Source of the DNA: Thalassospira marina
GTDB taxonomy: Bacteria; Pseudomonadota; Alphaproteobacteria; Rhodospirillales; Thalassospiraceae
Direction: 5' to 3'
Assembly: GCF_002844375.1 (NCBI RefSeq)
Contig: NZ_CP024199.1
Coordinates: 1,686,001 to 1,750,000, forward strand
DNA: 64,000 nt
Of this stretch, positions 1 to 8,529 are shown piece after piece (position 1 is the stretch's first letter; every line of letters begins with the position of its first letter). The translations under genes and the position numbers were made by a program. The notes under the pieces are model-generated. The model saw only the letters and a program-made list of their open reading frames with translations. It had not been told where the DNA came from and searched no databases.

Positions 1-54
1 GGTCATGGCGCCTTCCTTTATGATATCGCCCGTCATAATCGGCACGTAGGTTGA
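1..54. other. Window edge: start or end of a neighbouring gene
   Basis: On the minus strand an ATG at 6-4 is preceded by AAGGA at 18-14 with a 7-base spacer, which looks like a good ribosome-binding site for a gene running leftward out of the window, divergent from the OmpA lipoprotein gene. On the plus strand the first frame stays open for 17 codons and stops at 52-54, so it could instead be the tail of an upstream gene. The minus-strand reading is preferred because of the strong Shine-Dalgarno match, but too little is present to name a product. Confidence 0.3.
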
Positions 55-198
55 AACACTGCTTGATCCCAAGCTTATCATATCCTTAGACTTTCGCAGC
101 CTAACGTGCCACGAGGGGATGATACAAGAAATATAAGATGACGTGTTTGTCGCAGATCAGTTGCACGTGGTTTTTCAATTTTGGAGCTAAGAATATCA

Positions 199-1746
199 AT
201 GGGTGTCTCGAAACGGACTTTGCGCGCCGGGCATAAACAGCCGGGCTTGCGCGGCCTTCTTAAAACAGGGTCAGCATTGGCCGTGATCTTGATGCTGGGG
301 GCCTGTTCGTCGGTGCCTGATGCCATCAATCCCGTCGAATGGGGCAAAAGTATTGGCGATGCTTTTTCCGGGCAGGAGGGGCCGGAAAAATCAGAACAGC
401 CGATTCCCGGCCAGGAAAAGGATTATCCGCGCCTTGCCGATACACCCAGCCGTCCGGTTGTGACCGGCGATGCCGAACGTGAAACATTGCTGGCCGGGCT
501 TGCCGCGGATCGCGCAAATGCCCGTTACACCACAACAACCGGCCACGTTGAACATGTTGCGGTAAACCCGCTTGCCGCCCCGGCAGGTGCGCCTGCACCG
601 GCAAATGCCACCCCGGCCGAGGCCATGGAGCCGGCAAAAACCGCATCAGCTGCCTCAACGGCAACCACGACAGCAACAGCAGCGGCAGCCCCCAAGGCGC
701 CCGAAAAGCTGCCCGAACCTGCCGCTGCCATGCCCGAGCCCAAACCGGCAGATTTGAAAGTCACCCCCATTGCAAAGTCTGATCCGTCTTCGACCGGGTC
801 GCGCATTGTTGATGAATGGAACGCCAAGGCTGCCAAGAACCCGGCCCCGGCACCCAAACCCGCAGCAATCCCCGCTGCCCCAAACCTGAAGGCCGAAGAA
901 CCGGCCCCAGCACCTGTCCCGTCTGCCGAAACCAAGGCTGAACAGGCTGCCAAGGCGCAAAGCAATGCAACCTTGCAGGATGCACCGCCCATTCCCGCCG
1001 CACCGAACCTGAGCCCGAAAAAATTGCAGGCAGAACCGCCTGTGCCGGACAAAACCCAGTCTTCAAATGCGCCAGAAGCAACCGTACCCGATGAAGACCC
1101 GGTGATGACGCAGTATAAACGTCGCCTTGCCGAAGGGCAGGGGCAGTTTGACAAGGAACCGATGCCATCTGCCGGGGGCAAGGACCAGGGCGGTGATTTC
1201 GATTATTCGATGTATACCGATAACGGGTCGGTCAAGGTTGATGAAAGCCAGCTTCAGGATGGCGTGCCACCGGCACCGGTTGTGGGTGGAGATGGTTTGG
1301 CTGACGGGAGTGTGGGTGAAACGCCCGACGAATTGCTGGCATCGCGCCTGGGTGTGAGGGCGATTGCCCAGTTGCCCGAAGCCAAGGACAAACCGCAGGT
1401 CGCGCAAATCCAGTTTGCCTATGGTTCGGCCAAGCTTTCGTCGGTTGATGTTGGTGTGTTGCGCAAAGTGGCAATTGCCTGGAAAAAACGCGGCACGGCC
1501 CATGTGATGGTGATCGGCCATGCATCGGCCCGCACCGAAAACATGTCGATCCAGGAACATGAAAAAACCAACCGGATGATTTCCGAACGTCGTGCCTCGG
1601 CCGTGATCAACCAGTTGCTGGCCCTAGGTGTTAACCCTGATACCATTTATGTTTCGGCCGAAGGGGCGTCTGATCCCCGCTATTTTGAAGGGGTTCCGGC
1701 CGGTGAAGCCGGAAATCGCCGCGTCGAAATCTTTATGGATTATTGA
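199..1746 (+). CDS. OmpA-family lipoprotein with long Ala/Pro-rich linker
   Basis: A 515-residue predicted lipoprotein. The ATG at 199 is chosen over the in-frame TTG at 181 because GGAG at 183-186 sits about 12 bases upstream of it. The N-terminus is basic, then hydrophobic (about residues 28-40), ending in a lipobox LMLGAC, so the mature protein should be lipidated at that Cys. Residues of about 110-300 are dominated by Ala, Pro, Lys and Glu, a low-complexity spacer of the kind that spans the periplasm. The last 120 residues form an OmpA/MotB-like peptidoglycan-binding domain (VMVIGHAS, SERRASAV, NRRVEIF). The usual GHTD is GHAS, so the canonical Asp is missing at that point. A strong terminator follows and no operon partner is apparent. 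The likely role is anchoring the outer membrane to peptidoglycan. Confidence 0.85.
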   Translation: MGVSKRTLRAGHKQPGLRGLLKTGSALAVILMLGACSSVPDAINPVEWGKSIGDAFSGQEGPEKSEQPIPGQEKDYPRLADTPSRPVVTGDAERETLLAGLAADRANARYTTTTGHVEHVAVNPLAAPAGAPAPANATPAEAMEPAKTASAASTATTTATAAAAPKAPEKLPEPAAAMPEPKPADLKVTPIAKSDPSSTGSRIVDEWNAKAAKNPAPAPKPAAIPAAPNLKAEEPAPAPVPSAETKAEQAAKAQSNATLQDAPPIPAAPNLSPKKLQAEPPVPDKTQSSNAPEATVPDEDPVMTQYKRRLAEGQGQFDKEPMPSAGGKDQGGDFDYSMYTDNGSVKVDESQLQDGVPPAPVVGGDGLADGSVGETPDELLASRLGVRAIAQLPEAKDKPQVAQIQFAYGSAKLSSVDVGVLRKVAIAWKKRGTAHVMVIGHASARTENMSIQEHEKTNRMISERRASAVINQLLALGVNPDTIYVSAEGASDPRYFEGVPAGEAGNRRVEIFMDY

Positions 1747-1778
1747 GCGTAAAAAAGGTACATCCTTCGAATTGTACG

Positions 1779-1819
1779 GCGCGCCACCAGGATTTAGCCG
1801 GGTGGCGCGCAATTTTTTT
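1779..1819 (+). terminator. Rho-independent terminator of the OmpA lipoprotein gene
   Basis: A 10-bp perfect stem, GCGCGCCACC (1779-1788) with GGTGGCGCGC (1801-1810), is followed by AATTTTTTT. Confidence 0.9.
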
Positions 1820-1883
1820 CACCAAGAGGTCGCTTTTTTCGCAGAAAGTTGCGTAAAGGCGAATTTGACAAGGATACAGGATA

Positions 1884-3125
1884 ATGTCCTCTGAATTTCA
1901 CCGCGTAAAACGTCTTCCCCCTTATGTCTTCGCAGAAGTAAATGCGATGAAGGCGGCGGCGCGGCGAGCGGGCGAGGACATCATCGATTTCGGCATGGGC
2001 AACCCGGACCCGGCAACGCCCCAGCATATTGTCGACAAGCTTGTTGAAACGGTGCAAAACCCGCGCACGCACGGCTATTCCATGTCGCGCGGTGTTCCTG
2101 GCCTGCGCAAGGCACTTGCGGCCTATTATGGCCGCCGCTTTGGTGTCGATATCGACCCGGAAACCGAAACTGTTGTCACCATTGGCTCCAAGGAAGGTCT
2201 TGCCAACCTGGCGGCGGCTATTACCAGCCCCGGTGACATCATTCTGGTGCCCAATCCCAGCTATCCGATTCACGCGTTTGGCTTCATCATTGCCGGTGCG
2301 GCGTTGCGTCATATTCCGATTGATCATGATGATCAGGGGTCGTTTAACGGTGAAAGCTTTATGGAACAGCTTCACCGTGCGGTTAAGCATTCCGTGCCCA
2401 AACCCAGTGCCGTTGTGCTGAACTTCCCGGCAAACCCGACCGCGCTGACAGTTGATCTGAACTTCTATAAAGAAGTGGTCGATTTCTGCTGCGAGCATGA
2501 AATCTATATTCTTTCCGATATCGCCTATTCGGAAATTTATTTCGATGGCAACCCGCCGCCCTCGATCCTGCAGATCCCGCGCGCCAAGGAAATTGCCGTC
2601 GAGTTTTATTCGCTTTCGAAAACCTATTCGATGGCGGGCTGGCGTATCGGTTTTGCCACCGGCAACAAAAAACTGATCAATGCTTTGACGCGCATTAAAT
2701 CCTATCTGGATTATGGTGCGTTTACCCCCGTCCAGGTGGCGGCAACCGCAGCCCTGAACGGCCCGCAGGATTGCGTTGATGAGTTTCGTAACCTGTACCG
2801 CGAACGTCGAGATATCTTTATCGAAGGCATGCAGGCTGCGGGCTGGAACGTGCCGTCGCCGCAGGCAACCATGTTTGCCTGGGCACCGATCCCCGAACAG
2901 TTTGCCGAACTGGGCTCGCTTGATTTTTCCAAGCTGCTGCTCAAGGAAGCCGGGGTGGCTGTGGCACCGGGTCTTGGCTTTGGTGAATATGGGGATCGCC
3001 ATGTACGTATTGCGCTGGTTGAAAACAAACACCGCATCCGTCAGGCCAATCGCAATATCAAACAGTTCTTCCAGAAATGTCCCGATGCAGAATCTGCACG
3101 GGAACTGTTGAAGAAAACCGTCTGA
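1884..3125 (+). CDS. alaC: AlaC-type PLP aminotransferase (alanine / LL-DAP aminotransferase-like)
   Basis: A 413-residue class I/II aminotransferase that should catalyse transamination between glutamate/2-oxoglutarate and alanine/pyruvate, or a related amino acid. Visible family features are the N-terminal DFGMGNPDP segment, NPSYPIH near residue 124, the FPANPTA segment near 181, the PLP-phosphate region, and SLSKTYSMAGWRIG with the probable Schiff-base Lys at 246. Length is normal for the AlaC/DapL-like group. It lies immediately upstream of homoserine dehydrogenase in the same direction, separated by a terminator-like hairpin, which fits an amino-acid biosynthesis neighbourhood. LL-diaminopimelate aminotransferase activity cannot be excluded by reading alone; the family is often annotated that way. 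Confidence 0.85.
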   Translation: MSSEFHRVKRLPPYVFAEVNAMKAAARRAGEDIIDFGMGNPDPATPQHIVDKLVETVQNPRTHGYSMSRGVPGLRKALAAYYGRRFGVDIDPETETVVTIGSKEGLANLAAAITSPGDIILVPNPSYPIHAFGFIIAGAALRHIPIDHDDQGSFNGESFMEQLHRAVKHSVPKPSAVVLNFPANPTALTVDLNFYKEVVDFCCEHEIYILSDIAYSEIYFDGNPPPSILQIPRAKEIAVEFYSLSKTYSMAGWRIGFATGNKKLINALTRIKSYLDYGAFTPVQVAATAALNGPQDCVDEFRNLYRERRDIFIEGMQAAGWNVPSPQATMFAWAPIPEQFAELGSLDFSKLLLKEAGVAVAPGLGFGEYGDRHVRIALVENKHRIRQANRNIKQFFQKCPDAESARELLKKTV

Positions 3126-3146
3126 TATCCGATAAAGCAATCTGTG

Positions 3147-3178
3147 TTTCGCCTGGGACATGTCCCGGGCGAAATTTT
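3147..3178 (+). terminator. Terminator downstream of alaC
   Basis: Stem TTTCGCC (3147-3153) pairs with GGGCGAAA (3167-3174), with further pairing of GGGACA/TGTCCC inside, followed by TTTTAT. Confidence 0.75.
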
Positions 3179-3250
3179 ATGTGCGCAAAGGCTGCTTTTT
3201 GTGGTCTTTGCCATATGTCGGAAAATCCAACTACGGCATGAGGAGTTATC

Positions 3251-4555
3251 GTGCAAAACGTCGTAAAGATCGGTGTGGCAGGCCTGGGTACGGTCGGTGC
3301 CGGAACCGTTAAACTGCTGAGCGAACACAGGGACAATCTGGCGGACCGTTCCGGGACCCCGATGATTGTCACAGCAGTATCGGCGCGCGATCGAACTCGG
3401 GACCGTGGATTTTCGACTGATGGCCTTGCCTGGTATGAAGATGCCCGAGACATGGCACAGGATGCCAATGTTGATGTGATTGTCGAAACCATTGGCGGTT
3501 CCGATGGCATCGCCTATGACCTGTGCAAGGCGGCCCTTGAAGCAGGCAAGCATGTTGTGACCGCCAATAAGGCGCTGATCGCGCTGCATGGTGTGGAACT
3601 GGCCCGTATTGCCGATGCCAATAACGTTACCATCGCCTACGAAGCCGCAGTTGCCGGTGGTATCCCCGTGATCAAAGCCCTGCGTGAAGGGCTTTCGGGC
3701 AATGTGGTGTCGCGTGTTACCGGCATTCTGAACGGAACGTGCAATTATATCCTGACCACCATGCGCGAGCAGGGCCGCGATTTTGCCGATGTTCTGGCCG
3801 AAGCCCAAAAGCTTGGCTATGCCGAAGCTGATCCCAGCTTTGACGTGGATGGTATTGATGCCGCACACAAACTCGCCATCCTGACCAGCCTTGCCTTTGG
3901 CGTTGAGGTTGATTTCGATGCCATCGCGGTGGAGGGCATTCGTAGTGTTTCCGCCCTTGATATCCAGATGGCCGAAGAACTGGGCTATCGCATCAAATTG
4001 CTGGGTATCGCAAAGCAGACCGCCGAAGGCATTGAACAGCGCGTTTCGCCGGTGCTGGTGGATCGTACCACCCAGATTTCCAAGGTCGAAGGTGTCTTTA
4101 ATGCCGTTGCCCTGGAAGGCGATTATGTTGGCCCGGTTATTTTGCAGGGTCGTGGTGCGGGCGAACGCCCGACGGCCTCTGCCGTTGTTGCCGATCTGGT
4201 TGATATTGCCGCAGGCCGTAAAACACCGGTCTTCGGTGTTGCCGCCGATCGTTTGAAAAAGAATGTGCGTGCTCCGCTCGAAAAGCATGTTGGCGCCTAT
4301 TATCTGCGCTTGATGGTCTGGGATCGCCCGGGTGTCATGGCCGAGGTAACGGCTGCACTGGCGCGCAACGGGGTGTCGATGGCCTCGATGATCCAGCAGG
4401 GGCGGGCGGAAACCGAAGGCGGTGTTGTGCCGGTTGTTTTCATCACCCATGAGACCAGCGAAGGGTCGATGCTTGAGGCGCTCGCAACGATTACGGCTTT
4501 TGAAAGCAACTCGCAGCCGCCTGTTTTGATGCGTATTGAAAATTTCGCGTCGTAA
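3251..4555 (+). CDS. hom: Homoserine dehydrogenase
   Basis: A 434-residue enzyme reducing aspartate semialdehyde to homoserine with NAD(P)H, the branch point to threonine and methionine. The start is GTG at 3251, directly after AGGAG at 3241-3245. The N-terminal Rossmann motif GVAGLGTVGAG (residues 8-18), the TANKALIA segment, the catalytic-domain signature around NGTCNYIL, and EADPSFDVDGIDAAHK are all present. A C-terminal ACT domain (about residues 350-428, LMVWDRPGVMAEVT) indicates allosteric feedback by an amino acid, typically threonine. It is the bacterial monofunctional form, not fused to aspartokinase. It is followed by glpX, an arrangement common in alphaproteobacteria. Confidence 0.96.
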   Translation: MQNVVKIGVAGLGTVGAGTVKLLSEHRDNLADRSGTPMIVTAVSARDRTRDRGFSTDGLAWYEDARDMAQDANVDVIVETIGGSDGIAYDLCKAALEAGKHVVTANKALIALHGVELARIADANNVTIAYEAAVAGGIPVIKALREGLSGNVVSRVTGILNGTCNYILTTMREQGRDFADVLAEAQKLGYAEADPSFDVDGIDAAHKLAILTSLAFGVEVDFDAIAVEGIRSVSALDIQMAEELGYRIKLLGIAKQTAEGIEQRVSPVLVDRTTQISKVEGVFNAVALEGDYVGPVILQGRGAGERPTASAVVADLVDIAAGRKTPVFGVAADRLKKNVRAPLEKHVGAYYLRLMVWDRPGVMAEVTAALARNGVSMASMIQQGRAETEGGVVPVVFITHETSEGSMLEALATITAFESNSQPPVLMRIENFAS

Positions 4556-4576
4556 CAAAACAAAAAAAAGACATAT

Positions 4577-4606
4577 GCGCCCCGCAGGTTTACACCAGCG
4601 GGGCGT
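4577..4606 (+). terminator. Hairpin after hom (weak terminator)
   Basis: CGCCCCGC (4578-4585) pairs with GCGGGGCG (4598-4605). It is followed only by TTATAACTTT, so termination may be partial and allow read-through into glpX. Confidence 0.5.
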
Positions 4607-4696
4607 TATAACTTTGGGCCAACCAAAGAAATGCGCCTACCGGGAAGAATGAGACGGGGCCCCCAGACCCCGCACCAACAGACAAGGACGGAAGAT

Positions 4697-5656
4697 ATGG
4701 ATCGAAATCTTGCGCTTGAAACAGTACGCGTCACCGAAGCAGCTGCACTGGCTTGCTCGGGATTGATGGGACGCGGCGATGAAAAGGCTGCGGACCAGGC
4801 TGCAGTCGATGCCATGCGCAATGCGCTTAACAGCCTTGATATTCGCGGCACTGTCGTGATTGGTGAAGGCGAGCGCGACGAAGCCCCGATGCTTTATATC
4901 GGCGAAGAAGTTGGCAGTGGCGAAGGCCCTGAAATCGATATCGCGCTGGATCCGCTTGAAGGCACCACCATTTGCGCAACCGGCGGCCCGAACTCGCTGG
5001 CTGTTGTTGCCATGGCGGAAAAAGGCGGCTTTTTGAACGCGCCTGATACCTATATGCAGAAAATCGCGGTTGGCGGTGGCCTGCCTGATGACGTTATCGA
5101 CCTTGATGCAACGGCAGGTGAAAACCTTAAAAGCCTGGCACAGGCCAAAGGTTGTGAGGTTTCCGACCTGGTTGCCTGCATCCTGAACCGCCCGCGCCAC
5201 GAAGAGCTGATTGCCAAAACCCGTGAAGCGGGCGCACGCATCATGTTGATCGATGATGGCGACGTTGCTGGTGTTATTGCCACCTCGCAGAAAACCTCTG
5301 GTATCGATATTTATATGGGTACGGGTGGTGCACCGGAAGGTGTTCTGGCGGCCGCAGCACTGCGTTGCATTGGCGGGCAGTTCCAGGGTCGTTTGTTGTT
5401 CCGCAACGATGATGAAGTGGCCCGTGCCCACAAATGGGGTATCGAGGATCTGAATCGCAAATACACCCTGACCGAACTGGCCCGCGGCAATGTTATGTTT
5501 GCTGCAACCGGTGTTACCGATGGTGCGATGTTGCGCGGCGTACGCCGTTTTGCCCATGGTGCGGAAACTGAATCAATCGTGATGCGCAGCCAGAGCGGCA
5601 CCGTTCGCTATATTCGTGCCGTTCACGATTTCAGCCGCAAGGTTTGGTATAAATAA
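4697..5656 (+). CDS. glpX: Class II fructose-1,6-bisphosphatase GlpX
   Basis: A 319-residue class II FBPase, a gluconeogenic phosphatase converting fructose-1,6-bisphosphate to fructose-6-phosphate (some family members also take sedoheptulose bisphosphate). The start is ATG 4697, with an AAGGACGGAAG Shine-Dalgarno region just upstream; an earlier in-frame ATG at 4631 lacks one. The metal/phosphate motif DPLEGTT is at residues 85-91, preceded by GEGERDEAP (about 57-65). The rest of the sequence, including GTGGAPEGVLAAAALRC, matches GlpX. Length is normal. The gene ends in a strong terminator. Confidence 0.95.
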   Translation: MDRNLALETVRVTEAAALACSGLMGRGDEKAADQAAVDAMRNALNSLDIRGTVVIGEGERDEAPMLYIGEEVGSGEGPEIDIALDPLEGTTICATGGPNSLAVVAMAEKGGFLNAPDTYMQKIAVGGGLPDDVIDLDATAGENLKSLAQAKGCEVSDLVACILNRPRHEELIAKTREAGARIMLIDDGDVAGVIATSQKTSGIDIYMGTGGAPEGVLAAAALRCIGGQFQGRLLFRNDDEVARAHKWGIEDLNRKYTLTELARGNVMFAATGVTDGAMLRGVRRFAHGAETESIVMRSQSGTVRYIRAVHDFSRKVWYK

Positions 5657-5702
5657 TCCATTTCCGGCTTTTTTCGCCTTGGCGAAATGTCTGAACATCA
5701 AT

Positions 5703-5729
5703 GGGGTGCTGCGGCACCCCATTTTTTTA
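5703..5729 (+). terminator. Rho-independent terminator of glpX
   Basis: GGGGTGC-TGCG-GCACCCC stem-loop followed by ATTTTTTT. Confidence 0.9.
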
Positions 5730-5863
5730 TGGCGGAAAATGGCCATTTATTTGAAGTTTGCGGCAAAAATGGTCAATTCCGCAATAATGTTTGGAACCTT
5801 TCCAGTTTTCCCGGCGTTTTGTTTCAAAACCTTTTCAATGAACCCGCCAATGGGACACTGGTT

Positions 5864-6319
5864 ATGGACACGAGCAACGAAGATCACGCCGCCCCGGCCC
5901 GGGGTGTTGGCTATTGGGCCGTTATCGCCCTGTCGATTGTCATATTGTGTATCGGAATGCCAATTTTTGCCGGGGGTGTCTGGCTGATCATGCTGGGCGC
6001 ATCCAGCTTTTACGCTCTTGCGGGTGCCGGGCTTTTCCTTGCCGGTTTCTTCATGATGCGCATGTCGATGCTGGGTTTCTGGTTCTATCTGCTGACCTTT
6101 ATGGGAACAGCCGCCTGGACGGTAAATGACGTCGGTATGGATTTTCAGGCCCTGTTTCAGCGCCTGGCAGTGCCGCTGATTGCATTGCTTCTGGTTCTGT
6201 TGGCATCCCCGCGTTTGTGGCGCGGCGGCCAGTCGGTTAACCGGGAAACTGCCCGCCGCGAAGGCGGCGAGGGTGTTGTCCCCCATATGGCCTTTTCCTC
6301 GCCTGATAAAAACGTCTGA
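5864..6319 (+). CDS. Orphan glucose-dehydrogenase-type membrane domain protein
   Basis: A 151-residue integral membrane protein with about four hydrophobic segments (residues about 17-36, 48-65, 69-86 and 98-115). The pattern GGVWLIMLGASSFYALAGAGL...GFWFYLLTFMGTAAWTVNDVGMDFQALFQRL closely resembles the N-terminal membrane anchor of PQQ-dependent glucose/quinate dehydrogenases, which binds ubiquinone, but no PQQ beta-propeller follows. The reading frame is open upstream to 5687, but that stretch crosses the glpX terminator, so ATG 5864 is preferred. The function as a separate protein is unknown; it could be a quinone-binding or scaffolding membrane subunit. Terminators on both sides suggest a single-gene transcript. 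Confidence 0.7.
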   Translation: MDTSNEDHAAPARGVGYWAVIALSIVILCIGMPIFAGGVWLIMLGASSFYALAGAGLFLAGFFMMRMSMLGFWFYLLTFMGTAAWTVNDVGMDFQALFQRLAVPLIALLLVLLASPRLWRGGQSVNRETARREGGEGVVPHMAFSSPDKNV

Positions 6320-6385
6320 GAGATTTCAACAAACCGGGTGGCTAGCGGGCAGGGTGTAACATAAACTTTCCTTCACGCCGAAAAT

Positions 6386-6422
6386 AACCGCAGTGCCGAT
6401 TAAACCCGGCGCTGCGGTTTTT
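6386..6422 (+). terminator. Terminator after the membrane-domain gene
   Basis: AACCGCAGTGCC (6386-6397) pairs with GGCGCTGCGGTT (6408-6419) with one G-T wobble, followed by a T run. Confidence 0.85.
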
Positions 6423-6505
6423 GGTTGCAGTGCCCACCAAGCTGGGTTAAATCCTTCGCCCCCTTGTCGGGGCCGGTATTTAAACAGTTTGGAAAGGTTG
6501 CACGC

Positions 6506-7798
6506 ATGTCCGAAATTATTGCTCTGGATTTTGGCACCACCAATTCTGTTCTTGCCGTGGCGGACGAAGCAGGAAATGTGAAATCCGCCAGCTTTGAAGT
6601 CGGCAATAACCACTTCGATACCTATCGCACCATTTTGTATCTCTGGCAGGAGCAGGATATTCGCGTTGCCGGTTCCGTGCCGCAGCTTAAAAGCTGTTCC
6701 GGACCGTTTGCCATTGCCGAATATCAGCGCGAAAGCCAGGATTGCCGTCTGATCCAGTCGATCAAATCCTATCTGGCGGCCAAGGATTTTGAAGGTACCG
6801 ATATTTTCGGCACGGCCTTCTCGCTTGAAGACCTGATTGCGCTGTTTTTAAACCAGGTTCATCATCACGCCGAAAACCAGCTGGGTCATCTGGGCCGCAG
6901 GGTTATTTCCGGCCGTCCGGTGGCCTTTGCCGGTGCGCGGCCTGATAACGCCTTTGCCGAGGGGAGGTTACGTGCGTCTTACGAGCAGGCGGGCTTTGAA
7001 GTCGAGGCAATGGTTTATGAGCCGCTGGCGGCATCCTATTATTATGGCCGTACCCTTGATCGCCCGGAAACCGTGCTGGTTGCCGACTTTGGCGGCGGCA
7101 CAAGCGACTTTTCCGTGATCCGCTTTGAGCCAGGCAAGGGCATTGCCGGGGTGCAGGCACTGGCGCATACCGGCCTTGGCATTGCTGGTGACAGCTTTGA
7201 CTATCGCATCATTCAGAATGCGATCTGGCCGCGGTTGGGCTTTGGCACCAATTACCGGGCCATGGGTGGCATTTTGCCGGTGCCGCGCCAGTATTATACG
7301 GCCTTTGCCCGCTGGCATTATCTGTCCATGATGCATAACCAGCGCACAATGAACGACCTTCAGGCCATTATCCGCACCGCCGAAAGTGCCGATGATATCG
7401 GCGATCTGGTTACCATCATCGAAGATGAACTGGGCTTTTTCCTGTATCAGTCGGTATCAAAGGCGAAGGCCGAGCTGTCATCGAACGGTGAAACCCGTCT
7501 GCAATTCCGCCATCGCGGCGTTGAAATTGATGAAAAATTGACCCGTGCGGATTTTGAAAGCTGGATCAGCCCCGATATCGCTGACATCGAGAAAGCCGCC
7601 AAAGACTGCCTTGATCAGGCCGGTTTGCAGGCTGCCGATATTTCCAAGGTATTCATGACCGGTGGTACATCCTATGTCCCGGCTGTACGTCGCCTGTTTG
7701 AAGACGGATTTGGCAAAGAGCGGGTTGAAATTGGTCAGCCTTTCCTGTCTGTTGCACATGGCCTGGCCATGATTGCGGCAGATGAAAAAATCGTCTGA
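6506..7798 (+). CDS. yegD: Hsp70-family chaperone-like protein, YegD type
   Basis: A 430-residue protein made of an Hsp70/actin-like ATPase domain. ATG 6506 is chosen because GGAAAGG at 6491-6497 lies at the right spacing; the open frame begins earlier at 6425. Nucleotide-binding motifs are visible: phosphate-1 LDFGTTNSV (residues 7-15), phosphate-2 VADFGGGTSDFSV (about 193-205) and the adenosine motif VFMTGGTSYVPAVRRLF near residue 395. The normal DnaK substrate-binding domain and lid are absent, as in the YegD/DnaK-like pseudo-chaperones. No DnaJ or GrpE partner lies nearby. The substrate is unknown. Confidence 0.85.
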   Translation: MSEIIALDFGTTNSVLAVADEAGNVKSASFEVGNNHFDTYRTILYLWQEQDIRVAGSVPQLKSCSGPFAIAEYQRESQDCRLIQSIKSYLAAKDFEGTDIFGTAFSLEDLIALFLNQVHHHAENQLGHLGRRVISGRPVAFAGARPDNAFAEGRLRASYEQAGFEVEAMVYEPLAASYYYGRTLDRPETVLVADFGGGTSDFSVIRFEPGKGIAGVQALAHTGLGIAGDSFDYRIIQNAIWPRLGFGTNYRAMGGILPVPRQYYTAFARWHYLSMMHNQRTMNDLQAIIRTAESADDIGDLVTIIEDELGFFLYQSVSKAKAELSSNGETRLQFRHRGVEIDEKLTRADFESWISPDIADIEKAAKDCLDQAGLQAADISKVFMTGGTSYVPAVRRLFEDGFGKERVEIGQPFLSVAHGLAMIAADEKIV

Positions 7799-7877
7799 GC
7801 TGGCAATCGGGCCAGCAGGCATTTTACATGGCAGGGCAGGGGATGCTGATTTTCGGTCTCCCCTGTTTCCGGGTGAT

Positions 7878-7891
7878 TGACTGATCAGTCA
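7878..7891. promoter_or_regulatory. Probable TetR operator (autoregulation)
   Basis: A perfect 14-bp palindrome, TGACTGATCAGTCA, ends about 20 bases before the TetR start codon. Ten bases of it recur upstream of the neighbouring alcohol dehydrogenase gene (8499-8508). Confidence 0.65.
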
Positions 7892-7911
7892 GTCTTTGAT
7901 AGGGTCGCGGA

Positions 7912-8475
7912 ATGAAAGACAAACAGGCACATCTGATCGATACGGCAATCAGTCTTTTTGCCCGCGACGGCGTGTCGGTTTCCACAGCAAAAATTGCGGC
8001 GGAAGCCGGCGTGTCCAATGGGACGCTGTTTAACTATTTTCCAACCAAACAGCAGTTGATTGACAGTGTCTATCTGGCAATCAAGGAAGATATTGCTGCG
8101 CATGTGCTTGCCAGTCTTGGTCGGGAAATGTCGGTAAAGGAAGTCATGTTCGGTATTTGGCAGGGATATATCAAATGGGCCCTGGCCAATCCGCTCCGTC
8201 ATGAAGTTTGCAATTTTCTTAGGGCTGCGTTGGCGTTAAGCCCTGCCGCACTTGAGCGGGCAGATGCAATTTTCGAACTGAAGGTACAAAAACTGCAAGA
8301 TGGCGTTGACCAGCGTGAACTGGTGGATCTGCCTGTTGATTATATTTGTGAACTTTCCACCGTGCAGCTTGGCGTTGCTGTTGATTTTCTGCGTCGTCAG
8401 AAATTGGATGCGGTTGAAACGGGCAAACATATTCATCGCAGTTTTGATGTCTTCTGGGCGGGCATAAAGGCGTGA
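7912..8475 (+). CDS. TetR-family transcriptional regulator
   Basis: A 187-residue regulator. The N-terminal TetR helix-turn-helix is clear: an AISLFARDGVSVSTAKIAAEAG helix region followed by the GTLFNYFPTKQQLI signature (about residues 38-51). The C-terminal ligand domain is not assignable to a known inducer. It sits 54 bases upstream of a zinc alcohol dehydrogenase, and both genes carry a related palindromic site, so it most likely represses itself and the dehydrogenase, with an aldehyde, alcohol or electrophile as a plausible inducer. The inducer is inference. Confidence 0.88.
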   Translation: MKDKQAHLIDTAISLFARDGVSVSTAKIAAEAGVSNGTLFNYFPTKQQLIDSVYLAIKEDIAAHVLASLGREMSVKEVMFGIWQGYIKWALANPLRHEVCNFLRAALALSPAALERADAIFELKVQKLQDGVDQRELVDLPVDYICELSTVQLGVAVDFLRRQKLDAVETGKHIHRSFDVFWAGIKA

Positions 8476-8494
8476 CTATTTTTTACCGTAAAAT

Positions 8495-8511
8495 TGACTG
8501 ACTGATCACTC
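8495..8511. promoter_or_regulatory. Second TetR-type operator, upstream of the alcohol dehydrogenase
   Basis: TTGACTGACTGATCACTC contains TGACTGATCA, identical to the left ten bases of the palindrome at 7878-7891, and sits about 20 bases before the dehydrogenase start, the same relative position. Confidence 0.55.
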
Positions 8512-8529
8512 TATTAACGGAGAGAGAAA

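Noticed and set aside
655..1181. Low-complexity repeat in the first gene.
   Set aside because: It reflects the Ala/Pro-rich protein linker and no unit is repeated exactly.
1794..3161. A 455-codon frame antisense to alaC, and similar long antisense frames opposite hom (3041-4558) and the PAS chemoreceptor (46596-47864).
   Set aside because: These are shadows of the codon pattern of real genes. The translations lack domains and are rich in His, Asn and Arg.
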